A DNA stretch of 64,000 nt. Source: SIG450 sp045658425. GTDB taxonomy: Bacteria > Bacillota > Clostridia > UMGS1840 > HGM11507. The notes under the pieces are model-generated. The model did not search any database. It was given only the letters and a program-made list of their open reading frames with translations, and was not told the origin of the DNA. The stretch covers positions 13,448 through 77,447 of the forward strand of contig JAZOVB010000231.1 in NCBI GenBank assembly GCA_045658425.1, read 5' to 3'. The position numbers and the translations under genes were made by a program. Shown in pieces: positions 1-9,354 of the stretch (position 1 is its first letter; each line of letters starts with the position of its first letter).

Positions 1-2573
1 AGCATACATAGCCTCTCGACTTAATATGCCAACAATCAATTTAGGAGTGTTTATAAATGCTGTTAACGCTTGTGTTCTGCCATATTGATACCATGTTTCT
101 GCCGTGGCATTTGGCACATCTCTAACTCCCTTAACATCTACACTCTTAGGCACTAATCTTTCGTAATTATCATTTAGATATTCATAAGTTCCTGCATAAT
201 CACGCTGCATTACATCTTTAGAAATAAGCTTCCCATCGACACCGTACGGAAAAATAATATGTTTATCTGTTTCAAGTATACTATAGGAATTCAATCCTTT
301 TTCTATTCTTTTTGTAGGCTTGAAATATGGTTTTAAAATAGCTTTTTCTATTTTATACTCTTTATCATTTCTATAGATCATATAACAACTTTCATCTTCA
401 CCAATTATTTCATCAGAAGAAAACCAATATATAGGTTTTGGTCTTTCTGCACTGGTTTGTATTCCGTTAAATATTTCAACATGATTAGTTATTGAAACAC
501 CAATTTCTCCAATGTTGTGCAACGAAGACAAAAACTCTTCATCGGTAGTCAACACCCAAGGTTCAGACGTTATATAATCAGAATTGTATTCCAACTGCCC
601 AACATAACTTTCGGTTAATAATTCTGCTATTTGATTAACTCTTGTATATTTAAAACTCTCATTATTATTTTTTCTCAACAAAACAATAGAACTATAAATT
701 GTCTTATCTTCAAACAACTGAGCATCGGCAAAATCATCCAATTGAACCATTAAATTGCTAGTAGATATTAATTTTCGTAATTCCTTTCCAGCCTTAATCT
801 TAAAGAATTTATTTGGAATAATATAACAAATATATCCACCTTCCTTAGTTTTTGAATCGCACGTTCAAGAAAAATGAAATACTTATCAAACTGCATGTAT
901 GATGTGCGATATTTAGTTTTATAAGCATCCATTTCTACCTTAGGTAACAAATCATGCATTCCTTCGGTATTTACATAAGGTGGATTTCCTATTACAGCAT
1001 CAAAGATTAAATCGTTCCAATCAAATGGTACAAGTTTTAGCAACTCATCTATAGTCACTGTCATATCACGTATATCATCATTGCTTACCAATGAATTACC
1101 ATGTAAAATATTGTTTTCAAGTGCTGGCAAAATGGGATTTGTATCAACAACTGACGGAGTCGATTCATCGTCTATCAGTTTAATCAGCAAAGAAAACTTT
1201 GAAACTTCCACAGCATGAATATCTATGTCAATACCATATATACATGAACATAACAATTCTTTTTTCTCCGTAAAAGGAAGCTTATATCTCCCATTCCCAA
1301 CTTCGATAAGATGACTTATATCATTACTTATATACCACTCTACACAATAAGCCTGTAAATAATCAAATACTTCTTCCAAAAAAACACCTGACCCGCAAGC
1401 TATGTCTGCAATTTTTAACGCCTTTATTTCATCGGGCGTTTTACCTGTACAAAGAGAAGCTAAGGTGGATTTTACAATATATTTAACTATTTCTACCGGA
1501 GTAGTTACAACTGATCTATTAACGCATTCATTTTTCTTGGTTAAAATGACTTGTTCATCGTTAATTTGCAACTGTTCAGTCAAAAACATTTCATATATTT
1601 TTCCCAGCATATTAGGTTCAAGTATATTGAATAGATAAGGGCTATTGGGGTAATATAACCCTTTTATAATATTTGAAATAACCTCGTTGTCTAAATCGAA
1701 GATTATTGACTCACCTGAAAACATTCCAGAATTATACTTTCTATCCGCCTCGCGAATAAGTTCTTCTAATTTATTTTTTAACTCGTCTTCATCAATAATC
1801 GTTTCGCTTAATTTATGATAAACAGGTAAATTTCTATCCTCACATATTCTTAAAAACACTATTTGATTTATAAATGCTTGAACTACATCATTTAATACAT
1901 CAAGAGAGTGGTATTTTTCATCACTATGATACAGTACGTTACTTAAAGCTATTCTCCACTCGTTTATTTGTATTAAAAACCTTTTATCAACAGGCATTCT
2001 TTGTGCAACATCTGCCATAAATACATTGTCAAAATATGCATCAAAATCACCTGAATATACAACATCTCTTGATATGAGGGAATTTATCTCTTCAATCTTG
2101 TTAACATATTCTGAATAATGATAAATTCTATATCTTGCAACAGCAACATCGTCTTCTTCCTTTGGAATATACGTTGTGTCGTATATTACCAAATATTCAA
2201 AATTTGTAAGTATCGCTATCTTGTGACCAGCATTCCAACCGTATCTTCTTGTTTGCAATGCCGGTTCAGTAATTCTAGATATATCTACAGCAGGTTTCTT
2301 TGCTTCTACAAATAACTTAGGAACTCCACACAAAGTTAATGAATAATCTGGTCTGTCTGTTTCGTTAGTATAATTTTCAGCTATTACTTCTCTATACTGT
2401 GGAGCTAATCCCCTTGTGTTTTCTACATCCCATCCAAGAACACGCAATAATGGATCTATGTATTCAATTCTACACGAATGTTCGTTATAAGCTAAAGCAG
2501 GATTTTTATATGATGCTACGTTTGTTTCAAATTGATTAACTAAACGTTCCAATTCTCTGATATTAATCGGCAT
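1..2573 (-). pseudogene. Type IIG restriction-modification enzyme (Eco57I-like), frameshifted and cut by window edge
   Basis: Combined restriction endonuclease and N6-adenine DNA methyltransferase. The N-terminal part carries a PD-(D/E)XK-like nuclease pattern (RPDYSL then LFVEAKK). The middle carries methyltransferase motif I (ADIACGSGVFLEEVF) and the catalytic motif NPPYVNTEGM. In the starting frame it stops at 768. The reverse strand of 1-845 continues the protein in another frame (GGYICYIIPNKFFKIKAG onward), reading into a TaqI-like specificity domain that runs off the left edge. The break sits near 840-852, where AIQKL(R)K should run into EGGYI; loss of one A from a CTAAAG run would explain it. 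The start at 2573 is chosen over an upstream ATG at 2621 because a GGAGG site lies just before it, 13 bp after the preceding small HTH gene. It is either a real phase-off mutation or a sequence error. Confidence 0.85.
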
Positions 2574-2586
2574 AGCGTTCCTCCAA

Positions 2587-2760
2587 TTAAGTATTTTTTG
2601 TTCTATTAAGATACTTATCAATATCTTCTTTCTGAATCCTCCATGAATTACCGACTTTGGATGCTATAAGTTCCTTTTTAGATATCAAACGTCTTACTGT
2701 TTTATCGCAAACTTTTAAATAATCAGCTGCTTGTGATATAGTCAAAATACTATCAGACAT
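2587..2760 (-). CDS. Small helix-turn-helix DNA-binding protein (excisionase/MerR-like fold)
   Basis: A 57-residue protein beginning MSDSILTISQAADYLKV. The pattern ISQAADYLKVCDKTVRRLI followed by a VGNSWRIQKEDIDKYL wing is the standard HTH_17 excisionase-family domain, and the whole protein is that domain. It ends 13 bp before the restriction-modification gene and shares its direction, so the two are probably co-transcribed. A role as controller of the restriction-modification gene is inferred from position. The alternative is a leftover excisionase of a mobile element. The start is preceded by an AGGAGG-type site at about 2770. Confidence 0.75.
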   Translation of the reverse strand: MSDSILTISQAADYLKVCDKTVRRLISKKELIASKVGNSWRIQKEDIDKYLNRTKNT

Positions 2761-2879
2761 AGTTGCATACCTCCTAATTCATTACTTTATATTATAACAA
2801 AAAAAGCATGGTAAGTCAAGGACTTTTATGGAATATCTTGGACAATTTTGGACTTTGATTGATGCAATTCTGTTTGTTT

Positions 2880-3470
2880 TCATATAAGCACTTCTATATA
2901 TCTTCTAACCTTTTCTTCAACTCGTGCTAACTTAGAAAATTCCATAAGCTGATTCAAGTTTTTATCTTTATATCTTGCATATCTTTTATACGCATCTGTA
3001 ACGATTTGAATGTCCATACAATATCGTTCTTGCAATATATCACACAGAGTATGCTCTATACAATACACATTAACCCTATTTCCAAACGGAGTTTTAACAG
3101 AAATAATACCATTTTCATATAGTTCTTTCTTTACTCTATGAGTGACAACTTCACTTTTAACAGATGAAGTATTATACGAAGCAGGAAATGTCATATCATA
3201 CCTGCTTGGTGTTCTATTTGAAAAGCCCAAAAGATATAATGCTGTACCATTAGAAAAAACACCTTTCTTAAATCTGTTTTGCAAATTAAAAAGCTCATCA
3301 TCCAGTCTCTCCGGTAATATATAGACACCTCTTGTTGAGCGTTCCAACATTCCCTTTTCTATCATTACTCGTAAGTAGCCTTTATGTATATTTAATCTAT
3401 TTAATTCTTCTGTGGTAACAACACCATTATTCAAATGAGCAATATCCATAATTTTATCTATATTTGACAT
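2880..3470 (-). CDS. abiEi: AbiEi-type antitoxin / transcriptional regulator, partner toxin absent
   Basis: A 196-residue protein with the N-terminal winged-helix of the AbiEi family (IAHLNNGVVTTEELNRLNI, then GYLRVMIEKGMLERSTRGVY) and the conserved YDMTFP and GIISVKTPFGNRVNVY segments of its C-terminal domain. In type IV AbiE systems AbiEi represses its own operon and counteracts the nucleotidyltransferase toxin AbiEii, which normally follows directly. Here the next 120 bp hold no gene, and the following gene is the small HTH protein of the restriction-modification unit, so the toxin is missing. An AGGAGGT site precedes the start. A strong inverted repeat overlaps its promoter, matching the family's habit of autorepression. 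Confidence 0.8.
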   Translation of the reverse strand: MSNIDKIMDIAHLNNGVVTTEELNRLNIHKGYLRVMIEKGMLERSTRGVYILPERLDDELFNLQNRFKKGVFSNGTALYLLGFSNRTPSRYDMTFPASYNTSSVKSEVVTHRVKKELYENGIISVKTPFGNRVNVYCIEHTLCDILQERYCMDIQIVTDAYKRYARYKDKNLNQLMEFSKLARVEEKVRRYIEVLI

Positions 3471-3490
3471 ACTACCTCCTAGACAAACAT

Positions 3491-3533
3491 GACTTTTATG
3501 CCTATTATTTTATATTAAATAGGCGTAAAAGTC
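3491..3533 (-). promoter_or_regulatory. Inverted-repeat operator overlapping the abiEi promoter
   Basis: Arms 3491-3506 and 3518-3533 are 16 bp inverted repeats with one mismatch, separated by 11 bp. On the minus strand a TTGACT -35 (3530-3535) and a TAAAAT -10 (3507-3512) lie 17 bp apart, so the repeat covers the whole promoter. AbiEi proteins are known to repress by binding inverted repeats upstream of their own gene; use of this site by the neighbouring AbiEi is inferred. Confidence 0.7.
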
Positions 3534-3597
3534 AACAACAATATGTTTGTCCAGCTGATTTAGGATATATTTAGTCGACAAGTCGACTTTTTCTGTC

Positions 3598-3769
3598 CTA
3601 AGCTTTACTATCTAACAATAATTTTCTTGCAATTATAAACAAACTATTATCCACCGCTGGAATATCTCTTGACAAAGGATCTTTCATATACTCGACATCG
3701 GGGTTGAAATCAGGCTTTACAGATTGATAAATTTTATTTCGTGCATTAAATTCTGCTTCTGTGTAAATT
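3598..3769 (-). pseudogene. Fragment of a mobile-element gene (C-terminal remnant, copy 1)
   Basis: The minus strand reads TEAEFNARNKIYQSV, then FNPDVEYMKDPLSRDIPAVD and NSLFIIARKLLLDSKA before a TAG stop. Nearly the same protein fragment occurs at 34257-34500, again just left of a guaA-like attachment motif. The 5' part is gone and no start codon remains. The protein family is not recognised. The value of this entry is as a duplicated scar of a lost element. Confidence 0.65.
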
Positions 3770-3784
3770 CCTAAAAAATAAAAC

Positions 3785-3812
3785 CGACCTAAAATCTGAT
3801 GATTTCAGGTCG
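3785..3812 (+). terminator. Terminator-like hairpin beside the left attachment motif
   Basis: CGACCT (3785-3790) pairs with AGGTCG (3807-3812), with a further AAAATC/GATTTC pairing inside. There is no clear T run afterwards. It occupies the same position relative to the attachment motif as the strong hairpins at 34534 and 44848. Confidence 0.4.
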
Positions 3813-3829
3813 ATTAAAGTCATATAAAA

Positions 3830-3841
3830 TTATTCCCACTC
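3830..3841. other. guaA-like attachment core, leftmost copy
   Basis: TTATTCCCACTC, the reverse complement of GAGTGGGAATAA, which encodes the E-W-E-stop end of many guaA genes and is a known integration target. It is identical to 34667-34678 and differs by two bases from the real guaA 3' end at 45028-45039. There is no guaA coding sequence here, so it reads as an old element junction. Confidence 0.55.
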
Positions 3842-3944
3842 GACTTCCGCTTTTTTAATCACCGTGATTTTCGTTGCTTTTTCGTGATTTTATTATCCAC
3901 ATTTTGCATTTTTCATCGTGGTGATTTTATTTCCGAAAGTTTTT

Positions 3945-3961
3945 GTACTCAAAATGTACTC
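3945..3961. repeat. Paired direct repeat GTACTC-N5-GTACTC, integrase-arm type
   Basis: GTACTC at 3945-3950 and 3956-3961, 11 bp apart, lying 104 bp to the right of the core at 3830-3841. The layout matches the GTAGTC/GTGGTC pair beside the core at 34667 but the sequence differs, suggesting an integrase of different arm specificity. This is inference from layout only. Confidence 0.4.
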
Positions 3962-3967
3962 ATAAAA

Positions 3968-5740
3968 TTATTCTTTTCTCCAACGTTTAATAACTTCCTC
4001 AAATGCAACATTAATCCAATCTTTATTCCATTCGTCATATACATTGACATTACTAGAACTTGGCATAGGATTTGGCATACTCATTTTGACAATAGCAGGA
4101 AGTGGAACTGCATCTCCGACCACCAAGCATTCACCTGCTGCCAAAGTAGGAAGAGTATCAACTAACGAAGCATTATTGTCAGGTAGCAAATTCTTAATAC
4201 AATTTTGATCGTTTACGTTTGTTAATTTAAGAACAATAAAGTTGTTACATTGCGAGAATATCGTTTCTGACACTTCAGATGGTCTTTGGCTAACAACCAT
4301 TAGATTCAAGCCGTACTTTCTACCTTCTTTAGCTATTCGTTCAATGGAATGTTTAGATGCATTGTATTCTGCTCCACCGTTCTTAGGTATATAGTTATGA
4401 GCTTCTTCACAAACAAGCATAAACGGAATATCATTAACCAACCCTGAGGTATGACGAAGTTTTGAATAGTGAAAAGCAAAATCAAAAATAACTCTTGAGA
4501 GCAAACTAATCACAATACTAAGTACCTCAAAAGGAATGGCGCTCAAATCAATAATAGTAACATTACTTTTATCTATGTAACCCAAGAATTGCTGAAGAAT
4601 AACATCAAAATCTTCTGTTTTAAATGATTCGCCATTTTCTTTTTTAGGTGCTGTTATAAATTTGAGTCTTTTATCGGACAATTTGGTTTCTAATCGGGTT
4701 ACAAATCTCTCAAATTCTCCGTTGTAAGGTCCATTTGAGGCTTTAGAATCTTTAGATTGACTAGCCGCTGCAAACAATACTTCCTCATTTAAGTAAACAT
4801 TATCAGCATCATTTATAATCGTTCCATCACTGCGTTTAGGAAGATGAGGCAATGTTTCATTTTTGTTAATAATTTCACTGTTTTTATTTTTGATATATCT
4901 GTAAACTTCCCATATGTCGAAATACACCGGAGTATCATAATTGATATGCTCCATAGTAGGATTATGTTTTTCTTTGCTAAGAATTACAGCCTTTTTGAAT
5001 TGTGATATTTGATTATGCGAATTCATTTCGTTGCTCTCAATAAACAGAGCCTCTAACTCCTGAGAATTCATAAGCCAGTACGGCAAACAAAGCTTTTCAA
5101 CATCAAGACAATTTAAACTAAAATTCTCTTCTTCTGCAAGTTTAAAAGCTGACTGATATTCAGAGTGAATGTCAAAAATTATAACATGGGAGTTTTTTAG
5201 TGAATGTGCGTTTTCGTTGTGACCATTGCTAATTTTCATTATATTCTGCAAAAGTCTAGCAACGGCGCATGACTTACCTGAACCTGTAGATCCTACAACA
5301 GCTATATGCTTTCCAAAGAACTTATTTCCATCCACAAAATAATTTACTGCATCGTTATTAGAAAGATTTCCTATCTGAAATGAGAAATTATCGTTACTGC
5401 TAAAAATGGCATTGATAACTTCATCATCCGGCAAATATGCAGGCTCTGTTGGAGAAGGTAGATTTACACCACCTTGCCTAAAAGAAATACCATCTTCTAT
5501 CTCCGAATAGCACCCTATAGGAGAACAAGAAACCGTATAATTAATTGTATCTGCATCTTTAGACTGAACGGCACAAACATTTTGAATTGAAGCCAGTATG
5601 TACATATCGTTGCCATCTTCTATAGCTAAATATTTTGAAACTTTAATTTTTGATTTATTCTGATCAAACACCTCAATACTATTGAGCAAAACTTGTATCG
5701 TACCCGGTGTGCTATTTATAACTTTTCCAATTTCAATCAT
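3968..5740 (-). CDS. herA: HerA-like DNA-translocase ATPase of a two-gene defence system
   Basis: A 590-residue ATPase of the HerA/DUF87 type. The N-terminal 100 residues form the HAS-barrel-like region. Walker A is GSTGSGKS at about residues 150-157, and Walker B is in MLVCEEAHNYIP. NLMVVSQRPSEVSE matches the sensor region, and an arginine-rich KEGRKYGLN segment lies before it. HerA proteins form hexameric rings on duplex DNA. The start codon lies 3 bp after the stop of the DUF4297-like nuclease gene, with GGAGGTG before it, so the two are translated as a unit. HerA paired with a DUF4297 nuclease is an established anti-phage combination, in which the ATPase ring and nuclease assemble into one complex. 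No frameshift or missing motif is seen. Confidence 0.85.
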   Translation of the reverse strand: MIEIGKVINSTPGTIQVLLNSIEVFDQNKSKIKVSKYLAIEDGNDMYILASIQNVCAVQSKDADTINYTVSCSPIGCYSEIEDGISFRQGGVNLPSPTEPAYLPDDEVINAIFSSNDNFSFQIGNLSNNDAVNYFVDGNKFFGKHIAVVGSTGSGKSCAVARLLQNIMKISNGHNENAHSLKNSHVIIFDIHSEYQSAFKLAEEENFSLNCLDVEKLCLPYWLMNSQELEALFIESNEMNSHNQISQFKKAVILSKEKHNPTMEHINYDTPVYFDIWEVYRYIKNKNSEIINKNETLPHLPKRSDGTIINDADNVYLNEEVLFAAASQSKDSKASNGPYNGEFERFVTRLETKLSDKRLKFITAPKKENGESFKTEDFDVILQQFLGYIDKSNVTIIDLSAIPFEVLSIVISLLSRVIFDFAFHYSKLRHTSGLVNDIPFMLVCEEAHNYIPKNGGAEYNASKHSIERIAKEGRKYGLNLMVVSQRPSEVSETIFSQCNNFIVLKLTNVNDQNCIKNLLPDNNASLVDTLPTLAAGECLVVGDAVPLPAIVKMSMPNPMPSSSNVNVYDEWNKDWINVAFEEVIKRWRKE

Positions 5741-5743
5741 TAA

Positions 5744-7033
5744 TTATGACACCTCCAAATTTCTTTCTAAATTAACCAAATATCTTAATGTGTTCAATTC
5801 TTCAATTTCGATTTGTTCTGTATAGTAATTAGAACTACTTAAATCAATTGCTATATCTCCGATAATGAACAGCTGATTAACATTGCAAGATTCAAGAATC
5901 TCAGTTGTGATATTTTCCAAAGGTGCTATTTTACAAACAAATTCTGAAGAGCAGTCTGTGTTGTTTATAAAACTATCCGGCATAAATACACTTCCAACCA
6001 TACCGCTATTTACTGCTTTTTGATATTTATGTAGTCCCAATATCACTTTTTGAATTATATCTGAGCCATTTTCAAAAATAAACAACGGAGGTCTTTGCAA
6101 AGTTTTCTTTTTATAATACTTTGCAATGTACTCTTGAATAAACGGGATTATTTGTTCTTCATAGGCTGTATGAAAGTGTTCTGAAAATACAAACGCCCTA
6201 ATTGCTGTATTTAATGAAAACTGACTAGCTAAATGTTGTTTTTTTGCTTGCAAAACTTTCTTTTTGTCCACAGCAGCCAACATCCATTTTGTTATTAAAA
6301 CAGATTCTTTGGATTTTAATTCATCAATAAATGTTTGTTTTTCAACCATTCGGTCTTTGGCATCTTTTTTAGCGGAAATATTAGCAACCATAGAGAATGC
6401 ATTAGGATAGTATAATTCTTCTGCAGTCTTTCTATCGGTTTGCTCGCATAATTTTTGAACGACCTTTTCTTTCAGTTCTTCAAAATCTTCCGCCGGCTCA
6501 TATGTAAAACATTCCCAAAATTTACTCCAATCGACACAAAGGTTTAAAACAGAATTGTTCAAGCTATAATAATTTAATAATTTATCTTTATCTGCTTTAC
6601 TTTTCTTGGGTTTATTTGCAAGAGCTAGTATTGTTGTGTCTGGAATTGTATAAATTCTATGAAAATATGAAAGCTGCAATTCTTTACTTGTTGTAGTTGA
6701 AATATGTTTTTCAAAAGCAGATGTATCAAATTCTTCAATATTTTCACTATAATGTGCATATAAAATATAATGTGTACTTCTACCTAATGCAACACACTCA
6801 TTATAATGACATACCATTTCTAAAATAGGAGCTGCCACACTAGACATTGTAAACTTGGAATCGTCATGATACTTACATTGAATGGTAGCTGTTGAATTTG
6901 GTAATTGTATATCAATATCTTCGATAACTCCCTCAAGCGTCACTGTTGCTTCATCGTCTGAATTTAGAATTTCAAGGATTGACTTGTTGAATTGATACAA
7001 ATAACCTTTTATAGTGCTATTTGCTTGTCTCAT
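5744..7033 (-). CDS. DUF4297-like nuclease, partner of HerA
   Basis: A 429-residue protein whose first 60 residues carry the PD-(D/E)XK signature of the DUF4297/Cap4 nuclease family: GYLYQFNKSILEIL, then VTLEGVIEDIDI, then TIQCKYHDD (the QxK catalytic strand). The rest is helical and lacks recognisable motifs, as expected of the effector's large C-terminal part. It is the first gene of a two-gene unit with herA, preceded by AAGGTGGTGAG before the ATG at 7033. Family knowledge: in DUF4297-HerA systems the nuclease degrades DNA upon phage infection. The nuclease assignment rests on the short N-terminal motif and the HerA neighbour, so the family call is good but not certain. Confidence 0.75.
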   Translation of the reverse strand: MRQANSTIKGYLYQFNKSILEILNSDDEATVTLEGVIEDIDIQLPNSTATIQCKYHDDSKFTMSSVAAPILEMVCHYNECVALGRSTHYILYAHYSENIEEFDTSAFEKHISTTTSKELQLSYFHRIYTIPDTTILALANKPKKSKADKDKLLNYYSLNNSVLNLCVDWSKFWECFTYEPAEDFEELKEKVVQKLCEQTDRKTAEELYYPNAFSMVANISAKKDAKDRMVEKQTFIDELKSKESVLITKWMLAAVDKKKVLQAKKQHLASQFSLNTAIRAFVFSEHFHTAYEEQIIPFIQEYIAKYYKKKTLQRPPLFIFENGSDIIQKVILGLHKYQKAVNSGMVGSVFMPDSFINNTDCSSEFVCKIAPLENITTEILESCNVNQLFIIGDIAIDLSSSNYYTEQIEIEELNTLRYLVNLERNLEVS

Positions 7034-7117
7034 ATTCTCACCACCTTTTGTATTACAACATATTTTAATAATATTTCTCTCTCATTATTTAACACAATAC
7101 TAGTTTTTTATCAGCGG

Positions 7118-7888
7118 TCAACCAATTAGTAATTTTGTATTATAATCTGTTACAAATAGCACACACGTACATAATACATATATGAATCCTGCGTTACTTA
7201 GAGATACTTTGTTTTGTTCCTTCAGTGTGGCAATGTAGTCAATTTGCTTCGCAAAGTCAATCAACGCAGTATTATCCAAATCATACTTGTTATTTAGAAT
7301 ATATGACATTTTCTTTAAATTGTGAATCATAACTTCCTGTAATAATGTTCTATCATATTTTCTGTAGTCATGAAACTTTGTTTCTGCACCAACAGTTTCT
7401 TTATAGTGCTCAATATCAATAACATTACATATTCTATCTCTGTAAGAATCGTCCGGCAATGGTTTTTCATTCAAATGTCGATATGATTCTATCATAGGAT
7501 AATTTATATATAACTGTCCGTTTTCTACTGAATCATTAAAAAACATACTCATATTTTCTAATGTGTCAGCATTAAATCTTGGATCTTGTCTTTCATAATC
7601 AAACACTAAAAATATGTCTGTTATTTTTTTGCCTTTTATTTCGGGAAATTTTGCTTCTAAAAAACCTCTAAATTCTATATCATCATACTCATACCAATTT
7701 TGTCCAAACTCATTTGTTAAATCATCATTTAATACCCATAGATTTGTATTATACACCAAAACATTTTCAGGTGACAGCTTTATTTCAGGAAAACACTTAA
7801 TAATTTGCCCGAATAAATTAACCTCGTCATCTGCGCCCTCAACAACTAGAAGAATATTTCGACTTTCATTATACATCGAATTCACCAT
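7118..7888 (-). CDS. TOPRIM-like nuclease, partner of OLD-like ATPase
   Basis: A 256-residue protein. The start (ILLVVEGADDE) and a later strand (DIFLVFDYERQDPRF) give the E...DxD-type arrangement of a TOPRIM metal site, as in RloB, AbiLii and PARIS AriB (DUF4435) proteins. The rest is not recognised. It overlaps the end of the ATPase gene by 20 bp, so the pair is translationally coupled. ATPase plus TOPRIM pairs of this layout are known defence modules; which named system this belongs to cannot be decided by eye. The start is uncertain between 7888 and 7876, because the only upstream GGAG-like site is distant. Confidence 0.6.
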   Translation of the reverse strand: MVNSMYNESRNILLVVEGADDEVNLFGQIIKCFPEIKLSPENVLVYNTNLWVLNDDLTNEFGQNWYEYDDIEFRGFLEAKFPEIKGKKITDIFLVFDYERQDPRFNADTLENMSMFFNDSVENGQLYINYPMIESYRHLNEKPLPDDSYRDRICNVIDIEHYKETVGAETKFHDYRKYDRTLLQEVMIHNLKKMSYILNNKYDLDNTALIDFAKQIDYIATLKEQNKVSLSNAGFIYVLCTCVLFVTDYNTKLLIG

Positions 7889-8999
7889 TCTTATATAATT
7901 TCTCCAAATTATGCCCTTGTCTTAATTCTCTGCTTGTTGCTTCGCAGATAGGTGTCAAGTTGCCGTTACTTAATATCATAAAGCAATCCGGGCGCATAAT
8001 TGAATTGCTTAATAAATTAGTATTATGAGAAGTTAAAATAACTTGACAATCAAATTCTTCTTCAAGCAATCGCACAATTTTTTCTGACAACTCAAAATGA
8101 TAATATGCATCATATTCATCCATAAATACAAAAGACGGTTTATTTCGATTTAAATATTGTAAATAAAATCTTGTTAAAGCTAAGGTTCCACTTGACATAT
8201 TACTAGAGAACAACAATGGTTTCTTGTGGTCAAAGTATAGTTCTTTGTTTCCCTCCGGTTGTTCTTTCATAACTAATTTACACTTAACGCCGCAATCGTT
8301 CAAAAACTTTTCAAAATTATCCAAATCTTCTTGTTCTTCAAAGTATTCCTCAAAATTAAAACGAATACGCATATTTGCATTTGCTGAGGTTGTAAATTTC
8401 ATATTTTTTATAAATTGGGATAATTTATATATAACCGAAGTGTCTTTTTGAACAGTATTGTAAATGATATATCTGAGAGCTGTGGGATTTGTGGATTCTT
8501 TATCATCGTTAACACTAGCATCAAAGAATTCATCCCAATTCAATTCGTTTGCATTAATTTCATTCACATTTGAGAAGTCTTTTGTTCCATCATCTAGATT
8601 ATAGCAGAATATCGTTTGATTATTTATGGTTAATTTTTCAAAAACGGTATCAAAAATGTCCCTTTTTTTATATTCGTAATCCAGCACATCGCTTCCAAAT
8701 TGGAACGAATAGAAAAATTCTATTAATTCGTCATCAGCAGCATCGGCATTTTTATACATTCTTTGGTCATTTCGATAATAAAACGGATTTCTCGTAACCT
8801 GAATATCATAAACAATATCATATAATGCAGAACCCAAGTTGCTTTTTCCTTCTGCATTTTTTCCATAGATAATCATTTTGCTAATCAAATCAGAATTAAC
8901 GCAATATTCGTTATATTTGTAGTCATGAACATTAGTAAAATCAATACTAATAGTGTCTCTAAAATTCTTATAATTTTTCACTTGAAACTTTCTAATCAT
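7869..8999 (-). CDS. AAA (OLD/AAA_15-like) ATPase of a two-gene defence module
   Basis: A 376-residue ATPase of the ABC/SMC-like OLD group. It begins IRKFQVKNYKNFRD, followed by the Walker A-like MIIYGKNAEGKSNLGSAL. The signature region is SSGTLALTRFYLQYL, Walker B is FVFMDEYDAYYHFEL, and the switch histidine is in VILTSHNTNLL. The start at 8999 has GGAGGG before it and is preferred to the upstream in-frame codon at 9020. The 3' end overlaps the TOPRIM-like gene. In AbiL, RloAB and PARIS-type systems such an ATPase senses infection and controls the TOPRIM effector; that role here is inferred from the pairing. Confidence 0.75.
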   Translation of the reverse strand: MIRKFQVKNYKNFRDTISIDFTNVHDYKYNEYCVNSDLISKMIIYGKNAEGKSNLGSALYDIVYDIQVTRNPFYYRNDQRMYKNADAADDELIEFFYSFQFGSDVLDYEYKKRDIFDTVFEKLTINNQTIFCYNLDDGTKDFSNVNEINANELNWDEFFDASVNDDKESTNPTALRYIIYNTVQKDTSVIYKLSQFIKNMKFTTSANANMRIRFNFEEYFEEQEDLDNFEKFLNDCGVKCKLVMKEQPEGNKELYFDHKKPLLFSSNMSSGTLALTRFYLQYLNRNKPSFVFMDEYDAYYHFELSEKIVRLLEEEFDCQVILTSHNTNLLSNSIMRPDCFMILSNGNLTPICEATSRELRQGHNLEKLYKNGEFDV

Positions 9000-9058
9000 A
9001 ACTATCCCTCCAATAATCAATATATGATCGCATTCTTATTATACCACATGGTATCAAA

Positions 9059-9105
9059 AAAATCAATAGTATGCCGTAAAAAAATTACGGCATACTATTG
9101 ATTTT
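9059..9105. terminator. Strong bidirectional terminator
   Basis: Arms 9059-9079 and 9085-9105 are perfect 21 bp inverted repeats around AAAAA, ending in TTTT in either direction. It separates the Rhs debris from the defence genes to its left. Confidence 0.8.
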
Positions 9106-9180
9106 ACTTATTGACTAAAAATTCCACTTGTCAAAGTGCTGAAAATGAGCGAAAATCTCATATACAATAGCCTTTATTTC

Positions 9181-9354
9181 TTATCCGATTTTACAACCCT
9201 TTGAAACAAGGTCTGTTACAGTTTTAATGCCTATATCTCTGTTTTCAAAAAAGATTTCTTTTCCATTTGGATTTTCTTTAATTGAAATTACTTTCTCGCT
9301 TTCATCAATCCATACAGACCAAGCCGATTTAAGATTTGCTGTATTTTCATTCAT
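9181..9354 (-). CDS. 57-residue hypothetical protein coupled to the Rhs/M23 gene
   Basis: It reads MNENTANLKSAWSVWIDE and ends in KTVTDLVSKGCKIG. The family is not recognised. The start ATG shares its A with the TAA stop of the Rhs/M23 gene (TAATG), so it would be translated by re-initiation. It is acidic and has no signal peptide or membrane segment. An immunity or chaperone partner of the Rhs-like gene would fit the position, but nothing in the sequence proves it. Confidence 0.5.
   Translation of the reverse strand: MNENTANLKSAWSVWIDESEKVISIKENPNGKEIFFENRDIGIKTVTDLVSKGCKIG

Noticed and set aside
3573..3588. AGTCGA-CAAG-TCGACT palindrome followed by T
   Set aside because: Only a six-pair stem, and no gene ends in the right direction next to it; may be part of an old junction.
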